Below are positions 5,902-8,389 of a stretch of 8,389 bases of DNA, one piece after another. Source of the DNA: Melioribacter roseus (GTDB lineage: Bacteria; Bacteroidota; Ignavibacteria; Ignavibacteriales; Melioribacteraceae); NCBI GenBank assembly GCA_020724325.1, contig DYHC01000006.1, positions 4,107-12,495 on the forward strand, given 5' to 3'. Both the position numbers and the translations under genes were made by a program. Under the pieces are notes generated by a model. That model was not told where the DNA came from, did no database searches, and was given only the letters and a program-made list of their open reading frames with translations. Position 1 is the stretch's first letter; each line of letters opens with the position of its first letter.

Positions 5902-7989
5902 ATGGCTATGATGGCCAAGATGAGGAGTTTAGCTCCGTGGTTTATAATTTTAGTTGGCGGTCTTTTCGTTCTGTTTATGGTTATTTCAGATTCCAACGTG
6001 CTTGATTTTGTAAAACAGCAAGCACAAAATGTAGGTTCAATTAACGGAGTGGATATAACTTACCAGGAGTATTCAAACCTGCTCGAAAGAGCCAAGCAGA
6101 ATCAGGAACAGATGACTGGTCAGCCAATAAATGAAAACCAAATGGATTTTTTCCGCGATCAAGTTTGGGATGCGTTAATTATCCAGAAAATGCTTGATAA
6201 AAAAGTAACTGAATTTGGTATTGTTGTTACCGATGATGAAATTAAAAACGAAATATTAGGCCCTAATCCTCCAGCTATGCTTCGTCAGCAATTTACTGAT
6301 TCAACCGGTAATTTTAACAGACAACTTTATGAACAGGCACTTAGAGATCCGAGAAATAAAGAAATTGTAATTGCTGTTGAAGAGCAAATTAAACAGCAGC
6401 TTACTCAACAGAAATTACAGAATTATCTTTTTGCCTCTGTTACTGTCGGAAATGAAGAAGCTAGAGATCGTTTTATATCTCAGAATATTAAAATGAAAGC
6501 TAATTATATCCTCATCGATCCTAATACAATTCCTCAGGATCAGTTGAAAGTTACCGAAGATGACTTAAAAAAGTATTACGATAAGAACCTTGATAACTAC
6601 AAAATTGAACCATCTAGAAAAATTAAATATGTTCTCTTCAAAAGAGAACCTTCGCAGAGTGATTCACTAAGCGTTAAACAAAATCTTGAAGCCATAATTG
6701 CAAAAGCTAAGGACGATACTGCATCATTCAAATCTTATGTAGAAATTTATTCGGATAAACCTTATTCAAAAGATACATTATCAATGTCTTCCTTACCGGT
6801 TGAAGCAAAAGATGCAGTCTTAAAATCAAATAAAGGTGATATACTTGGACCATTCTCTACAGCCGAAGGTTATATAGTTTATCGTTTTCTTGATAGAGTT
6901 AAATCGAAACAGGAATCAGTAAGAGCTTCGCACATACTTGTTAGAAGTACCGGAAACGACAGCGAGGACCAGAAAAAGATAAACGATATTTATAACGAAA
7001 TTATGAAGGGTGCAAGCTTTGAAGCCACCGCCATAGCAAAATCTCAAGATGGCAGCAGCAGCAACGGAGGAGACCTTGGCTGGGCAACCAGAGGGCAGTG
7101 GGTTAAGGAATTTGAAGATGCAGCATTTAATGGAAAGATTGGTGTTGTTCAAAAACCCGTTAAGACAGTTTTTGGTTATCATATAATTAAAGTTACCGGA
7201 AAATCCAACGAAGATTTTGTTGTTGAAAGAATTATTAACAAGGTTGAAATGTCTGCAACAACAAATGATAAAATATTTCAGGATGCGTCTGATTTTTCAT
7301 TTGTTGCCGGCGAAAACGGATATGAATCTGAAGCTAATTTAATGAAATACAGTGTTATAGAGACACCGCCATTTACTGAAGAAACACAGGCAATTCCTGG
7401 TGTTGGAATTAATGCGGCTCTTGTTAAATGGGCGTTTGATAATAAGGCAGGAAGCGTTAGCGAAGTCTTTCGTGTTTCTGCCGGTTATATTGTTGCAACT
7501 GTTTCGGAAGTAATTAAAGCCGGATTTAAAAATTTTGCCGATGTAAAAGACCTAATTAAAAATGATGTTATGCGCGAAAAAGGTTTTGCTAAAGCAATGG
7601 AATATGCAAAACAGATTAGGGAGAAAATTGGTGATAACGGTGATGGACAAATTGCTAAATCAATCTGGTATGCAGCACGTGTAGATTCAGCCAGCGATTA
7701 TACTACAAATGGTAATGTTCCGGGTCTTGGCCGCGACTTTGCATTCACTGAATATTCTATTAAAGCTGATCTAAATAAATGGTCCAATCCTGTCAAAGGA
7801 ACAATTGGTGTTTATCTTATCAATCTGAAAAGCCGAACTCCGTTCAACAATGCTTCTTTTGATTCCCAAAAACTTACTATCAAGAAAGAACTGCTTCAAC
7901 AGAAGAAAAATAATTATTATAACGCATGGATTCAGGAATTAAGAAAAGATGCAGATGTTGTTGATAACAGGTATTTGTTTTTCCGTTAA
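5902..7989 (+). CDS. PpiD/SurA-type membrane-anchored peptidyl-prolyl isomerase (parvulin)
   Basis: The 695-residue protein has a short cytoplasmic N-terminus and one membrane helix (about 12-29), then a large periplasmic part, as in PpiD (623 residues in E. coli). Residues about 45-235 form the SurA_N-like chaperone region (INGVDITYQEY, then helices rich in Gln/Lys). A complete parvulin domain spans about 338-432: VRASHILV (340-347, active-site H344), GGDLGW (389-394), FEDAAF, and FGYHIIK (424-430). Degenerate copies of the closing parvulin strand occur before it (GPFSTAEGYIVYRF) and after it (VFRVSAGYIVATV, NPVKGTIGVYLINL). The expected role is a periplasmic foldase that assists newly exported and outer-membrane proteins at the Sec translocon. 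Catalysis by prolyl cis-trans isomerisation is inferred from the intact central domain. The gene has its own strong ribosome-binding site and a terminator directly downstream, so it is probably monocistronic. Confidence 0.92.
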   Translation: MAMMAKMRSLAPWFIILVGGLFVLFMVISDSNVLDFVKQQAQNVGSINGVDITYQEYSNLLERAKQNQEQMTGQPINENQMDFFRDQVWDALIIQKMLDKKVTEFGIVVTDDEIKNEILGPNPPAMLRQQFTDSTGNFNRQLYEQALRDPRNKEIVIAVEEQIKQQLTQQKLQNYLFASVTVGNEEARDRFISQNIKMKANYILIDPNTIPQDQLKVTEDDLKKYYDKNLDNYKIEPSRKIKYVLFKREPSQSDSLSVKQNLEAIIAKAKDDTASFKSYVEIYSDKPYSKDTLSMSSLPVEAKDAVLKSNKGDILGPFSTAEGYIVYRFLDRVKSKQESVRASHILVRSTGNDSEDQKKINDIYNEIMKGASFEATAIAKSQDGSSSNGGDLGWATRGQWVKEFEDAAFNGKIGVVQKPVKTVFGYHIIKVTGKSNEDFVVERIINKVEMSATTNDKIFQDASDFSFVAGENGYESEANLMKYSVIETPPFTEETQAIPGVGINAALVKWAFDNKAGSVSEVFRVSAGYIVATVSEVIKAGFKNFADVKDLIKNDVMREKGFAKAMEYAKQIREKIGDNGDGQIAKSIWYAARVDSASDYTTNGNVPGLGRDFAFTEYSIKADLNKWSNPVKGTIGVYLINLKSRTPFNNASFDSQKLTIKKELLQQKKNNYYNAWIQELRKDADVVDNRYLFFR

Positions 7990-7997
7990 GCTTTAAG

Positions 7998-8042
7998 CCG
8001 GTCCTGATTGCGAATGCTTTCAGGACAGGTCTATTCCTTTTT
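7998..8042 (+). terminator. Rho-independent terminator of the PpiD-like gene
   Basis: GTCCTGA (8001-8007) pairs perfectly with TCAGGAC (8020-8026). Inside the loop GC/GC (8010-8011 with 8016-8017) can pair, and outside CC (7998-7999) can pair with GG (8028-8029) across a mismatch. A T-rich run (TCTATTCCTTTTT) follows. It starts 9 nt after the stop codon. Confidence 0.7.
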
Positions 8043-8046
8043 ACCC

Positions 8047-8076
8047 TTTGATTTATAATACGATTTTCTATATTTC
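8047..8076 (+). promoter_or_regulatory. Candidate Bacteroidota-type promoter before the last gene
   Basis: TTTG (8047-8050) is followed after 18 nt by TATATTTC (8069-8076), one base from TAnnTTTG. The predicted transcript would start only a few bases before ATG 8089. A TATAAT (8054-8059) also lies here but has no convincing -35 partner. Placement just after a terminator supports a promoter, but the match is short. Confidence 0.35.
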
Positions 8077-8088
8077 CAGCCGTTAATT

Positions 8089-8389
8089 ATGCGACTCCAA
8101 TATTTTTCTATATTGTTTTTCCTTTTAGTCTTCTGCAAAGAAAATTTTTCGCAGTTCTATGGAAGCAGCTTCAATTTTTCAGTAAGCTATAACTATACAA
8201 CCACTTCAAAATTATTTCTTCAACCAAATTCTGCAGATCCAATTCTAAGAACTGAGTTTGAAAGTCTAGATGGAATTTATAACATTTCATTCGAATTAAG
8301 GTACCGTGTGATTGATCAAATGATAATAAGTATAGGAAGTGAGTACATTAAAAAAACTTACACTAATCGTAATTTTATTTTAGAAGGAG
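8089..8389 (+). CDS. Exported, probably envelope-associated protein (3' end outside window)
   Basis: ATG 8089 opens a frame with no stop to the window edge (100 full codons). The N-terminus is a signal peptide: MRLQ, a hydrophobic core at about 5-16 (YFSILFFLLVFC), and a likely cleavage after the FSQ at 20-22, a site typical of this bacterial group. C16 does not fit a lipobox because F precedes it. The mature part alternates polar and hydrophobic/aromatic residues (FNFSVSYNYTT, YNISFELRYRVI, MIISIGSEYIKK), a pattern expected of beta-strands in an outer-membrane barrel or a beta-rich surface protein. There is no Shine-Dalgarno site before the ATG. It follows the terminator of the parvulin gene and probably has its own promoter. 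No family can be named from this part. Confidence 0.7.
   Translation, partial: MRLQYFSILFFLLVFCKENFSQFYGSSFNFSVSYNYTTTSKLFLQPNSADPILRTEFESLDGIYNISFELRYRVIDQMIISIGSEYIKKTYTNRNFILEG

Noticed and set aside
6916..7182. 88-codon minus-strand frame opposite the parvulin domain
   Set aside because: Antisense to the best-conserved part of the PpiD-like gene.

Overview
The window is AT-rich bacterial DNA that looks chromosomal. The gene content, the very AT-rich codon use and the candidate TTTG/TAnnTTTG-type promoters suggest a member of the Bacteroidota/Ignavibacteriota (Chlorobi) group. This placement is inferred from protein style and has not been tested by a search. I found no rRNA, tRNA, CRISPR array, transposase or phage gene.

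Left part, plus strand (1-3055): a run of closely spaced genes. It opens with the 3' part of a ComEA-like helix-hairpin-helix protein. Next comes a small membrane-anchored protein of unknown function whose start region seems frameshifted relative to its Shine-Dalgarno sequence. A PilM-like actin-fold protein with eroded nucleotide-binding motifs follows. The run ends with rsmD (16S rRNA G966 methyltransferase) and coaD (phosphopantetheine adenylyltransferase). The first three products would fit a DNA-uptake or type IV-pilus-like envelope function; rsmD and coaD are housekeeping genes that often sit together.

Middle part, minus strand (3205-5522): a two-gene unit, read right to left. A 70-residue protein with two membrane helices lies 8 nt upstream of a 698-residue sodium:solute symporter (SSS/SLC5 family) with a soluble C-terminal tail. 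The arrangement resembles known pairs of a small membrane protein with an SSS transporter. The 149 nt between coaD and the symporter end, where transcription converges, hold short GC-rich hairpins and a degenerate 19-nt tandem repeat.

Right part: the 379-nt divergent intergenic region (5523-5901) carries three copies of a degenerate 32-nt tandem repeat. It is followed on the plus strand by a 695-residue PpiD/SurA-type membrane-anchored periplasmic parvulin, which ends at a good Rho-independent terminator. After that starts a signal-peptide-bearing, probably envelope-located protein that runs off the window end.

I see no convincing undescribed multi-gene system. The observations most worth checking are the frameshifted start near 462-480, the PilM-like protein with degraded ATP-binding motifs and no visible pilN/O/P/Q, the 32-nt repeat array, and the small-protein/symporter pair.
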